A stretch of DNA of 64,000 bases, from positions 285,803-349,802 of the forward strand of contig NZ_LMDK01000016.1 of the NCBI RefSeq assembly GCF_001425055.1, in the 5' to 3' direction. This stretch comes from Pelomonas sp. Root1237. GTDB taxonomy: Bacteria > Pseudomonadota > Gammaproteobacteria > Burkholderiales > Burkholderiaceae_C. Under the pieces are notes generated by a model. It was given only the letters and a program-made list of their open reading frames with translations. It was not told the origin of the DNA and made no database searches. A program made the translations under genes and the position numbers. Positions 54,540-62,776 of the stretch are shown here, piece by piece; within the stretch, counting starts at the first letter, position 1; each line of letters opens with the position of its first letter.

Positions 54540-56528
54540 ATGCAAAAGTCATTGATAGCGGCGGCTCGCATCGGCGGGGCTGTGGTTCTCGCTCTGCAGC
54601 TCTGCGTCGGCGCGTGCGCGGCGCCGCTGGAGGCCGACATCCAGCGCAAAGTGCGCGAGGCGACCTTTGAAGTCGTCCTGCCCAAGCCGGCCCAGGAGTC
54701 CGTCACCTACGACAAGCCCTGGCAGGAGCTGATTCCCTACCAGCTGCGCTCCGACAAGTACGTGTCGATAGGGACTGCCTTCGCCATCGGCCCGAACCAG
54801 TACGCCACGGCGATGCACGTGCTGATCGCAGCGTTCGGCGACTCGCGCGGCGAGCCGATGTTGCGCGACGCGGACGGCAGGCTCTATCCGATCGCGCAGA
54901 TCACCAAGGGCTCTATCGACCAGGACTTCGCGGTGTTCACGCTGGCCAAGCAGCCGGATCGTTCCGCCTTCCTGGAACTGAATGACAAGCCTGAGCTCAA
55001 CGAGACGGTCTACGCCGTCGGCAACGCACTCGGCGAGGGCGTCGTCATGCGGGAAGGGAACTACACGTCGGACACGCCGGAAGACGAGAGCGGGCGCTGG
55101 AAGTGGATGCGGTTCTCCGCGCCGATATCGGGCGGCAACAGCGGCGGACCACTGATCGACGTCAAGGGCAGCGTGATCGGTCTCGTGCGCGCCATGCGCA
55201 CCTCCGAGAACACGCTGAACATTGCCGTTCCCGCCGCACTCGTGAAGAGCGCGCCAGACCACCTGGTGAGCGTGGATTCGCGCGCCGTCGCCGGCTTTGC
55301 CGTCTTCGACAAGACGCGGTCGGGACGATTCAAGACGGACATCACTGCGCCAAAGAGCTTCGCCGAGCTGTCGGTGGCCTATATGAAGGCGGCGGACGAG
55401 TTCAATACGGCGCAGCTGCGCGGGCTGCTCGCCGACAACGCGAACGAGACTTTCCCCCGCGGCAGCGGCAGCGAACGGCTGCTTCACGGCCTCTACGAGC
55501 GCAGCGCGCCCGCCATCGTCGTGCAGAACGGCAACGGCAACTGGATCTTCACTCAGCCGAGCTACACGCGGCTCGATCTTGGCCGCGAGGGCTGGCAGGA
55601 CTCGGCCAACTTCAAGGGATACCTCGTGTTCCACCGGCACAAGCCGAACAACGTCAATCAGGCGAAGTGGTATTCGGACGCCCAGATGGCCAGGGAGGTG
55701 GTGCTCAAGGCGTCCCCGGCCACGATCCACATCAATGCCGAGAATGCCAAGATCGTTTCAATGGGCGCTCCCACCGAGGACACCCTCTTCACCGACTCCT
55801 GGGGCCGGGTCTGGCAAGTGCGCGCCTGGCACATCACCACCTGGTTCGGCAGCGACTGGCTGGTCGAATTCGACCTGCCCGTGCCCGACGGTACGGTCGG
55901 TTTCGAGAGCAGGGTCTCCACGCTGGGGCGCGATTTCCAGATCGAGCGGATGAAGCTGCTGACCGGCTTCTTCGCGGCGTCCTACGAAGGAAAGCTCTCG
56001 CAATGGGACCGCTTCCTGTCACAGCGGCCCCTGCTGCCCAAGCCGCTGGCGGCATCGGTGCTGCATATCGACTTTGGCCGCAGCTTCGCCTTCGACGATC
56101 GCCGCTTGGCTTTCAGCTACGGGCCCGAGTTGCAGAAGATCGATCAGGACGGCCGCCTGCGGCTGGACTTCGCATTCACCCGTGACGCCGCGGATGCCCA
56201 GTTGGGCATCGCAGGCATCGTGGCCTACAACGCCGACGAGAAGACCGAGATCGACGTCTTCCGCCATGGGACACCCGCAGAGGCCGGGAGCGAGGCTGCG
56301 AAGACGGAATGGCGCAAACGGCTGCATCACGCCCACCCCTACGACAGCGTTGCGCTGACCGCGAACGACAGGCAAATGATCAGCACGATCTATGGCGTTG
56401 CGGATACCCAGCCGGCCCCGGACGTCCTCTATACCTTCCAGTACCGCGCCGAGACCGGCACGCCGCAGGACCGGATGAAGGCCAAGCTCGACCTGCTGAT
56501 GCAACAGGCGAAGGTCAACGAGCGCTGA
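54540..56528 (+). CDS. Trypsin-like serine protease with large unknown C-domain
   Basis: A 662-residue exported protein. The signal peptide ends near residue 28. A chymotrypsin-fold domain (about 60-250) has the catalytic triad H93 (ATAMHV), D129 (DQDFAVF) and S201 (GGNSGGPL). The remaining ~410 residues (from about 280) form an unrecognised domain, with stretches such as LVFHRHKPNNVNQAKWYSDA. ATG 54540 has a strong GGGAGG site. It lies downstream of the PEP-CTERM gene within the repeat-bounded segment, so it may act on surface proteins. Substrate unknown. Confidence 0.85.
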   Translation: MQKSLIAAARIGGAVVLALQLCVGACAAPLEADIQRKVREATFEVVLPKPAQESVTYDKPWQELIPYQLRSDKYVSIGTAFAIGPNQYATAMHVLIAAFGDSRGEPMLRDADGRLYPIAQITKGSIDQDFAVFTLAKQPDRSAFLELNDKPELNETVYAVGNALGEGVVMREGNYTSDTPEDESGRWKWMRFSAPISGGNSGGPLIDVKGSVIGLVRAMRTSENTLNIAVPAALVKSAPDHLVSVDSRAVAGFAVFDKTRSGRFKTDITAPKSFAELSVAYMKAADEFNTAQLRGLLADNANETFPRGSGSERLLHGLYERSAPAIVVQNGNGNWIFTQPSYTRLDLGREGWQDSANFKGYLVFHRHKPNNVNQAKWYSDAQMAREVVLKASPATIHINAENAKIVSMGAPTEDTLFTDSWGRVWQVRAWHITTWFGSDWLVEFDLPVPDGTVGFESRVSTLGRDFQIERMKLLTGFFAASYEGKLSQWDRFLSQRPLLPKPLAASVLHIDFGRSFAFDDRRLAFSYGPELQKIDQDGRLRLDFAFTRDAADAQLGIAGIVAYNADEKTEIDVFRHGTPAEAGSEAAKTEWRKRLHHAHPYDSVALTANDRQMISTIYGVADTQPAPDVLYTFQYRAETGTPQDRMKAKLDLLMQQAKVNER

Positions 56529-56560
56529 TCGCGCGGCGGTACGCTCGCCCGACCGAACCG

Positions 56561-56617
56561 CGACAGCACGATGGCCGCGAGGATGACGAGGGCGAGAAGG
56601 CGGAGGGCCGCTTGCAT
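56561..56617 (-). pseudogene. Truncated copy of small membrane protein gene; right direct repeat
   Basis: On the minus strand from ATG 56617 the frame reads MQAALRLLALVILAAIVLSR, closely resembling the start of the 71-aa protein at 49302-49517, and then diverges. Bases 56561-56600 match 49461-49500 at 39 of 40 positions. The rest of the gene is missing and the frame runs antisense into the protease gene. It is best read as a leftover from the event that placed the 7.1-kb segment here. Confidence 0.75.
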
Positions 56618-56666
56618 GGCGGGATGTGGTTGAGTTGATGAGATGCACAGCCCCCTGCTGCCTCGC

Positions 56667-56680
56667 TTGATCCAGCGCAA
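56667..56680. promoter_or_regulatory. FNR-type box upstream of nirK
   Basis: TTGATCCAGCGCAA matches TTGATNNNNATCAA at 8 of 10 defined positions. It lies 54 bp before the nirK ATG, a usual distance for FNR/NnrR-type activation of nitrite reductase genes. Confidence 0.72.
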
Positions 56681-56734
56681 GGCCGCACCTACCTGTGCTG
56701 CCTAGCATGGCCCGAACCACAACGGAGACCCGCC

Positions 56735-58168
56735 ATGCTGCTGCGCCTGCTTCTGCTCGCCGCGATCACCACGTCCACGCTGGCTCAGGGCGCACCCGCT
56801 CTGCCAGTTGTACAGGCTCAGCTGACCAGCCCGCCCTTCGTGCCGCCACCGACCGGGCGCAAGTCGCCGGCCAAGGTGATCGTCGAGCTGGAGGTCGTCG
56901 AGAAAGACATGCCCATCTCGGAGGGCGTCAGCTACACCTTCTGGACCTTTGGCGGCACCGTGCCGGGCAGCTTCATCCGCGTGCGCCAGGGCGACACGGT
57001 GGAGTTCCACCTGAAGAACCACCCGAGCAGCAAGATGCCCCACAACATCGACCTGCACGGCGTCACCGGCCCCGGCGGCGGTGCGGCATCCAGCTTCACG
57101 GCGCCAGGCCATGAATCGCAGTTCACCTTCAAGGCCCTCAACGAAGGCATCTACGTCTACCACTGCGCCACCGCGCCGGTGGGCATGCACGTGGCCAATG
57201 GCATGTACGGCCTCATCCTCGTCGAACCGCCGCAGGGCCTGCCCAAGGTGGACCATGAGTTCTACGTCATGCAGGGCGACTTCTACACGACCGGCAAATA
57301 CCGCGAGAAGGGCCAGCAGCCCTTCGACATGGAGAAGGCCATCGCCGAGCAGCCGACCTATGTGCTGTTCAACGGCGCCGAGGGTGCGCTGACCGGTGAC
57401 AAGGCGATCAAGGCCAAGGTGGGCGAGAGCGTGCGCCTGTTCGTCGGCAACGGCGGCCCCAACCTGGTGTCGAGCTTCCACGTCATCGGCGCCATCTTCG
57501 ACAACGTGCGCTTCGAGGGCGGCACGCTGGCGCAGAAGAACGTGCAGACGACGCTGATCCCCGCCGGCGGCGCGGCCATCGTCGACTTCAAGGCCAAGGT
57601 GCCAGGCAGCTATGTGATGGTCGACCACTCCATCTTCCGCGCCTTCAACAAGGGCGCGCTGGCCATCCTGAAGATCGACGGTCCCGAGGACAAGAGCATC
57701 TATTCCGGCAAGGAGGTCGACTCGGTCTACCTGGGTGACCGCGCCGCTCCCAACCTCGGCGCCGTGACCACCGCCACCGCGGCCGCCGCGGGCGGCACCT
57801 TGACGGCCAAGGACCAGATCGCCGCCGGCCAGGCGCTGTTCGCCGGCACCTGCTCGGTCTGCCACCAGGCCAACGGCGCCGGGCTGCCGGGCGTGTTCCC
57901 GCCGCTGGCCAAGTCCGACTGGCTGGGGCAGGACGCCAAGCGCGCCGTCGGTGTCGTGCTGCACGGCCTGTCGGGCAAGGTCAAGGTCAACGGCAAGGAC
58001 TACGACTCGGTCATGCCGCCGATGAACCAGCTCAACGACGACGAGGTCGCCAACATCCTGACCTATGTGCTGAACAGCTGGGGCAATGTGGGCGGCAGCG
58101 TCTCGGCCGACGAGGTCAAGAAGCAGCGTGCCGCCAAGCCCGCCACCACCAACCAGGCAGCACACTGA
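56735..58168 (+). CDS. nirK: Copper nitrite reductase fused to cytochrome c
   Basis: A 477-residue periplasmic NirK that reduces nitrite to NO. Signal peptide about 1-20. Type 1 copper ligands are H103, C144, H152 and M157 ([23 protein letters not shown]). Type 2 ligands are H108, H143 and H298, with catalytic D106 and H249. A C-terminal class I cytochrome c domain has CSVCH (373-377) and a methionine in DSVMPPM. This two-cupredoxin-plus-heme fusion is known from Ralstonia pickettii and relatives, and lets the enzyme accept electrons directly. The ATG follows an FNR-type box; the stop overlaps nirV (TGATG). Confidence 0.96.
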   Translation: MLLRLLLLAAITTSTLAQGAPALPVVQAQLTSPPFVPPPTGRKSPAKVIVELEVVEKDMPISEGVSYTFWTFGGTVPGSFIRVRQGDTVEFHLKNHPSSKMPHNIDLHGVTGPGGGAASSFTAPGHESQFTFKALNEGIYVYHCATAPVGMHVANGMYGLILVEPPQGLPKVDHEFYVMQGDFYTTGKYREKGQQPFDMEKAIAEQPTYVLFNGAEGALTGDKAIKAKVGESVRLFVGNGGPNLVSSFHVIGAIFDNVRFEGGTLAQKNVQTTLIPAGGAAIVDFKAKVPGSYVMVDHSIFRAFNKGALAILKIDGPEDKSIYSGKEVDSVYLGDRAAPNLGAVTTATAAAAGGTLTAKDQIAAGQALFAGTCSVCHQANGAGLPGVFPPLAKSDWLGQDAKRAVGVVLHGLSGKVKVNGKDYDSVMPPMNQLNDDEVANILTYVLNSWGNVGGSVSADEVKKQRAAKPATTNQAAH

Positions 58169-58896
58169 TGGCCCTGGCCAGCGCGTTGCTGGGCTTGGCC
58201 GGCGCGGCCTATGTGGCCCTGCCGGCCGGCACGCTCAACAGCGTGCTGGCCCGCGACACCGACCGCGAACCGACGCGCGTCGCGGCCTTCCAGATGCGCG
58301 AGACGCCCGTCACGCGTAGCGAGTTCGGCCGCTTTCTGTCCACCCACACCGAATGGCAGGCCAGCCGCGCGCCTGAGGCCTTCGCCGGTGCCGGCTATCT
58401 GCGCCATTGGGCCGAGACCGGCGGTGATGACACCCCCGTCACCGAGGTCAGCTGGTTCGCCGCCCAGGCCTATTGCGAGTCCGAGGGCGGCCGACTGCCG
58501 ACCTGGTACGAATGGGAATACGCCGCCGCGGCCGACGCCACGCGCACCGACGCGCGCGGCGATCCGGCCTGGCTGGCGCGCATCCTGGGCTGGTATGCCC
58601 GCCCGGCCAACCGCGCGCTGCCAGCAGTAGGGGGCTCGGCGAACGTCTACGGCGTGCGCGACCTGCACGGCGTGGCCTGGGAATGGGTGGACGACTTCAA
58701 CGCCCTGCTCGTCAACGCTGACAGCCGCAGCGCCAGTGACCCGGACCGGCTGAAGTTCTGTGGCGCCGGCGCCATCGACCTGCAGGACCGCCAGAACTAC
58801 GCCGTGCTGATGCGCGTGGCGCTGCTTTCTTCTCTCAGCGCGGCCGACAGCACCGGCAGCCTGGGCTTTCGATGTGCTCGCGAGGTAAAGCCATGA
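58168..58896 (+). CDS. nirV: NirV-like formylglycine-generating-enzyme-fold protein
   Basis: A 242-residue protein of the FGE/sulfatase-modifying-factor fold. It shows FQMRETPVTRSEFGRFLSTH, the core DTPVTEVSWFAAQAYCESEG and RLPTWYEWEYAAAADA, and ends GSLGFRCAREVKP. An N-terminal hydrophobic segment (SALLGLAGAAYVALPAG) suggests export or anchoring. NirV is commonly encoded beside nirK; its exact role is not settled. It overlaps nirK by one base and the SCO gene by 4 bp, forming a three-gene operon. Confidence 0.87.
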   Translation: MALASALLGLAGAAYVALPAGTLNSVLARDTDREPTRVAAFQMRETPVTRSEFGRFLSTHTEWQASRAPEAFAGAGYLRHWAETGGDDTPVTEVSWFAAQAYCESEGGRLPTWYEWEYAAAADATRTDARGDPAWLARILGWYARPANRALPAVGGSANVYGVRDLHGVAWEWVDDFNALLVNADSRSASDPDRLKFCGAGAIDLQDRQNYAVLMRVALLSSLSAADSTGSLGFRCAREVKP

Positions 58897-59456
58897 AACG
58901 ATTTCTGATCTGGGCCTGGCTGTTGCTGGCCGGCGCGGCCATGGCCGCCCTGCCCGGCGATTCGGTCTACCAGCTGGATGCCAGGCTGACCAACCAACAG
59001 GGCCAGGTGATCCGCCTGGATGGCGGACGCGGCCAGCCGGTGCTGGTCAGCATGTTCTACACCTCCTGCCAGTTCGTCTGCCCGATGCTGATCGACGCGG
59101 CGCGCGACACCGAGGCGGCTCTGACCGAGGCCGAGCGCCGGCGCGTGAAGGTGCTGCTGATCAGCTTCGACCCGGCGCGCGACACGCCGGCCAAGCTGGA
59201 AGCCATGGCCAAGGAGCGTGGGCTGGACGCCTCGCAATGGACGTTGGCCCGCACCGACCCGGCCACGGTGCGCAAGATCGCCGCGCTGCTGAAGTTCCAG
59301 TACCGCGCCCTGCCCGACGGAGAGTTCAATCACAGCGCCGAGCTCATCCTGCTCGACGGCGAAGGCCGCATCACGGCGCGCACCTCCATGCTGGCCGGCG
59401 CGGATGCAAACATGGTCAACGCGATCCGCAAGCAGGTGGCGGCGCGCCAGCCCTGA
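58893..59456 (+). CDS. SCO1/SenC-family copper chaperone
   Basis: A 187-residue thioredoxin-fold protein with an N-terminal signal (about 1-18). The copper/thiol motif is C59 and C63 in TSCQFVCP, with the conserved histidine in FNHSAELIL. SCO proteins deliver copper or keep cysteines reduced for cupro-enzymes. Being coupled to nirK-nirV, it most likely serves the NirK copper sites, though cbb3 assembly is an alternative. No terminator is seen before the convergent gene 4 bp away. Confidence 0.88.
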   Translation: MKRFLIWAWLLLAGAAMAALPGDSVYQLDARLTNQQGQVIRLDGGRGQPVLVSMFYTSCQFVCPMLIDAARDTEAALTEAERRRVKVLLISFDPARDTPAKLEAMAKERGLDASQWTLARTDPATVRKIAALLKFQYRALPDGEFNHSAELILLDGEGRITARTSMLAGADANMVNAIRKQVAARQP

Positions 59457-59459
59457 CCG

Positions 59460-59903
59460 TCAACGGCGGCGCGTCGACACCACGAAGCGAACCAGCCGGC
59501 GCTGCGCGTCCGCCGTGACGCCAAAGGACAGCGTGCCCCAGTCCCGCTCGTACACCAGATAGACCGGCACGCTGCCGGGGCGAAAGCGCGGCGACGGGAT
59601 CTCAGTCTTGAAGTCGAGCCCGTAGTGCGCGCCGATGGCCGTGCCGTCGATGCCCCCGCCCTCGCGCGGTGTCGCGCTGAGGAAGATCGTGCCGTCGCCT
59701 ATGTCGGGGTCGGGCATGCGCAGGTCGATGACCTCATACGCCCCGCCCTTGCCTGCAGCCGGCGCCCAGGCCTCGATGGCGGCTGTGTCGGCATCCGGGT
59801 CCCGCACCAGGGTGACGCCGAGGAGGCTTGAGACCTTGGCGGGATCCAGCGCTGGCTCGGCCACCAACTGGTCAATCATTGCGAAGAGGGTCAGGTCGCT
59901 CAT
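59460..59903 (-). CDS. Hypothetical small protein, candidate immunity partner
   Basis: A 147-residue soluble protein without signal peptide or known motif, starting MSDLTLFAMIDQLVAEPALD and containing EVIDLRMPDPDIGDGTIFLS and YLVYERDWGTLSFGVT. It starts 36 bp after the HExxH gene in the same direction, the layout of an effector followed by its immunity gene. Small size, lack of enzyme motifs and acidic character fit that role, but nothing in the sequence proves it. The family is not recognised. Confidence 0.6.
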   Translation of the reverse strand: MSDLTLFAMIDQLVAEPALDPAKVSSLLGVTLVRDPDADTAAIEAWAPAAGKGGAYEVIDLRMPDPDIGDGTIFLSATPREGGGIDGTAIGAHYGLDFKTEIPSPRFRPGSVPVYLVYERDWGTLSFGVTADAQRRLVRFVVSTRRR

Positions 59904-59939
59904 GGGCTGGCGCTCCGAAAGGGATGCGGGCTTCAAAGA

Positions 59940-61382
59940 TCAGGGGAAGAGGGTCACGCCGCTCAGGTCAGCGTAATCGAGCTGCTTGGCCGGATCGGAC
60001 GCATGGGCACTGTTCCAGGTGTCGATATGGCCGCGGCCATAGTAGGTCTTGTAGTCTTCATGGGTCGTGCTGGTGATGAGGTCGCCAAACTCCTTGGCCA
60101 TCTCCTGGCGCGCCGTGGCCTCGTCGATGTCGCCTTTTTCCAGCTTGTCGTAGATCGCCATGAATTTGCCGGAGGCGTCGGCCGGCACCTCGCTCACCAC
60201 GCCCTCGGCCGCATGCTCCTTGGCGGCCCGGCAGGCCACGAGCTGGGCTTCGCCTTCGTCGATGAAGTCCACCTCGGTGGCCTTGCGCACATATTCCAGC
60301 CCGTCCGCCACGCTGTTCAGCGTGGGCTTGGGCGGCGGCATGAACAGCGCGTGGCCGGTCTCGTGCGCCAGCCCACCCAGGGCCTCGTCGAGCGGGTCGC
60401 TGGGGTCGATGGCGATGGTCTTGTTGACCTTGTCGCAGTAGCTACCCCCGCCCGGCTCGTTGAGCTTGATGACCCATTTGTCCTGCTGCAGCTTGACGAT
60501 ATTGGTCTTGAGCGTGGGCGACTGGGCCAGCTTCTCGTTGATCCCCTTGAGCCCCTTCTTGATGGTCTTGCTGCCCTTGGGCACTTTCTCCAGCGGCGTT
60601 TCGGCGAGCTGGTTGGTCTTGTCGACCACGGTCTGGGCCAACTTCTTCAGCTCGCTGTCCGACATCGGCTTGTCGGTCTTGCCGAGCTGGTTCTTCAGCG
60701 CCTGGTCGAGGATGCGCTTTTGCTCGTCGTTGAGCTTGGCCGAGCCCTTGAGCTGCTTCAGCTCGGTGCCCGTCGAGCCGAACTTTGCGGTGCCGCTGTC
60801 GACATTGGCCTTGCGCGCTACCGCCCTGGCGCAGTCGGCCACGGCAGTCTTGAATTCCGGCAAGGCCTTGATGGCGTCGACATAGGCCGTGATGGTCTTG
60901 GGGTCGGCGGGCAGCTTGGCCTTGGCCTGGGTGACCGCATCGAATGCGGCCGTCAATCCGCTCGGTGCCGTGGCCGGCAGGGCCTTGAGCGCCTTGTCGA
61001 TCTCCGCCTTGGTGTCGTCGTATTTCTTTTTCAGCTGCTGCATGGCCTTGGTCTCGGCCTTGAGGTAGTCAGCCACCTTCCTGCCCAGCACGTCCAGGGC
61101 CTTGGCAGCCAGCATGAAGTCCTGCAGGGTCTTGGGGTCAGCCACCAGGCCATTGCGGGCGCTCTGCACGGCGGCATGCGCTGATTCCACGCCGGGCGGC
61201 GCCGCACCGGGCACCTTGGCCAGATCGCCCTGCTCGAGCTTGAGCTTGGCGGCGTCGTACTTGCCCTTGGCCGTGGCCACCGGGTCGTTCTTCGTGGGTT
61301 TGGCGTCGACCGACTCCAGCACCTCGCGCACGGCGGTCCGGGCGCCTCCTCGCTTGGGCAACTGGTCGGGCGGCGTGGACAT
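59940..61382 (-). CDS. Repeat-containing zinc metallopeptidase-like protein
   Basis: A 480-residue Lys/Ala-rich protein without signal peptide. Two tandem repeats of about 78 residues (about 41-118 and 120-195) share KYD(A/D)xK, a P-G/A-x-AP-x-G turn, (A)DPKT and VAD at matching positions. The C-terminal domain has HETGH (340-344), the zinc-peptidase motif with catalytic E341, and a third-ligand candidate in IDEGEAQL (E376 or E378). The Gly/Ser patch GGGSYCDKVN precedes it. Cytosolic with no leader, it resembles polymorphic or secretion-delivered peptidase effectors. ATG 61382 follows AAGGAG. A small gene 36 bp downstream may be its immunity gene. Confidence 0.75.
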   Translation of the reverse strand: MSTPPDQLPKRGGARTAVREVLESVDAKPTKNDPVATAKGKYDAAKLKLEQGDLAKVPGAAPPGVESAHAAVQSARNGLVADPKTLQDFMLAAKALDVLGRKVADYLKAETKAMQQLKKKYDDTKAEIDKALKALPATAPSGLTAAFDAVTQAKAKLPADPKTITAYVDAIKALPEFKTAVADCARAVARKANVDSGTAKFGSTGTELKQLKGSAKLNDEQKRILDQALKNQLGKTDKPMSDSELKKLAQTVVDKTNQLAETPLEKVPKGSKTIKKGLKGINEKLAQSPTLKTNIVKLQQDKWVIKLNEPGGGSYCDKVNKTIAIDPSDPLDEALGGLAHETGHALFMPPPKPTLNSVADGLEYVRKATEVDFIDEGEAQLVACRAAKEHAAEGVVSEVPADASGKFMAIYDKLEKGDIDEATARQEMAKEFGDLITSTTHEDYKTYYGRGHIDTWNSAHASDPAKQLDYADLSGVTLFP

Positions 61383-61483
61383 GGGGAGCGCTCCTTCGGG
61401 GCGTCAAGGCCGCAGGGCCTCCGGCGGGATGGGGCGCGAGGATAGGAGCTCCCCGTGACCACGGTCAAGCCAGGACGCCGGCA

Positions 61484-62689
61484 TCACACAGGAGTTCCAA
61501 CGGCGATGCCGGGCGTCAGCAGGCGCTCCAGCAACTGCCGCACGCTGGTGATCTGGCTGCCGAAGGGCAGCCCGCCGCGGCCGCGGAAGAACAGACCCTT
61601 GTTGACCTCGCCCCGCAATGCCGACCCCAGGCGCTGGTCAATGCAGAACTGGCCCCAGCCCTTGAGGCCGTCGCGCAGGCCGCACTGGCTCAGGCAGTCG
61701 AAGGCCATCGTGCAGCGCTGCTTGAGCTGGGCCACGGCCTGCAGCCTTTCCTCGGCCTTCAGGTATTTGCGAAGCCACGGCGTCATCACCGCGCGGGCGG
61801 GCAGGCCGGCCACGCTGGTGAACTCGACCAGGTCCTCGTCACGCGCTTCCACCAGCACCTGCTTGAAGTTGGGGTGGGCGTCGCACTCCTCGGTGGCGAC
61901 GAAGGCCGTGCCGAGCTGGGCCGCGTCGGCGCCCAGGGACTGCAGGCGCTGGATGTCCTCGCAGCAGCGCACGCCGCCGGCGGCGATCAGCGGCACCTGG
62001 CCCTCCACGCCAGCGTCGCGGATCAGCTGGCGCACCGCAGGCAGCACGGTCTCGAAGTCGAAGCGCGCGTCGCTCAGGTCGGCCACGCGCGCCGCGCCCA
62101 GGTGGCCGGCGGCATGGCCCGGGTGCTCGATGATGATGGCGCTGGGGATGCGTTGGCGGCGCTCCCATTTGCGCCACAGCAGCGCCACGCCGCGCGCGTC
62201 GCTGAGGATGGGCACGAGGGCCGTATTGGGGTGATCCTGGGCCAGCTCGGGCAGGTCCAGCGGCAGGCCGGCACCCACCACCAGCGCGTCCACGCCCTCC
62301 TGCAGCGCCGTGCGCACCGAGGCCGCGTAGTCGCTCACCGCGCGCATCACGTTGACGGCCAGCAGGCCACGCCCGCCGGCAATCCCGCGGGCCAGGCGGA
62401 TCTCGCGCGCCAGTGCCTCCTGGTTGGCCTGCTGGATGACGGTCTTCTTGTTTTCGTCGCTGTCGCGCATGCCTTCGCTGCGCGCCATCAGGTCGGGGTG
62501 GTGGCGGCGCAGATCCACTGAGGCGATGGTGCCCCAGGCGCCCTGCGCGGCGACGCTGCCGGCCAGCCGATGGGCCGAGATGCCCACGCCCATGCCGCCC
62601 TGCACGATGGGCAGCAACTGCCGGCCGCGGATCAGCAGGGGTTTCAGGCTGGCCATGGCCATGCGGTCGAGAAGCGAAGGAGTGGTCAT
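61484..62689 (-). CDS. Nitronate monooxygenase-like FMN enzyme
   Basis: A 401-residue NMO/2-nitropropane-dioxygenase-family flavoenzyme with a TIM barrel. Visible features are PIVQGGMGVGISAHRLAG at the FMN entry, IIEHPGHAAGHLGA with the catalytic-type histidine, VPLIAAGGVRCCEDI and LGADAAQLGTAFVATEEC. The C-terminal part (CTMAFDCLSQCGLRDG, FCIDQRL) has cysteines typical of a subgroup often near denitrification and molybdopterin genes. It may oxidise nitronates or act as an NAD(P)H flavin reductase. ATG 62689 is favoured; no strong ribosome site. An FNR-type site lies upstream. Confidence 0.84.
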   Translation of the reverse strand: MTTPSLLDRMAMASLKPLLIRGRQLLPIVQGGMGVGISAHRLAGSVAAQGAWGTIASVDLRRHHPDLMARSEGMRDSDENKKTVIQQANQEALAREIRLARGIAGGRGLLAVNVMRAVSDYAASVRTALQEGVDALVVGAGLPLDLPELAQDHPNTALVPILSDARGVALLWRKWERRQRIPSAIIIEHPGHAAGHLGAARVADLSDARFDFETVLPAVRQLIRDAGVEGQVPLIAAGGVRCCEDIQRLQSLGADAAQLGTAFVATEECDAHPNFKQVLVEARDEDLVEFTSVAGLPARAVMTPWLRKYLKAEERLQAVAQLKQRCTMAFDCLSQCGLRDGLKGWGQFCIDQRLGSALRGEVNKGLFFRGRGGLPFGSQITSVRQLLERLLTPGIAVGTPV

Positions 62690-62747
62690 GGCGTAGGCGG
62701 ATGAAAGGCGGAAGGGGCGATGCTGGGCGCAAGCGCCACGCACCACT

Positions 62748-62761
62748 TTGATCTGGTGCAA
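62748..62761. promoter_or_regulatory. FNR-like box upstream of nitronate monooxygenase gene
   Basis: On the minus strand TTGCACCAGATCAA matches the FNR consensus at 8 of 10 defined positions. It lies between the moaA stop and the oxygenase start (59 bp away). Confidence 0.6.
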
Positions 62762-62776
62762 GGTCAGGTGGATTCG

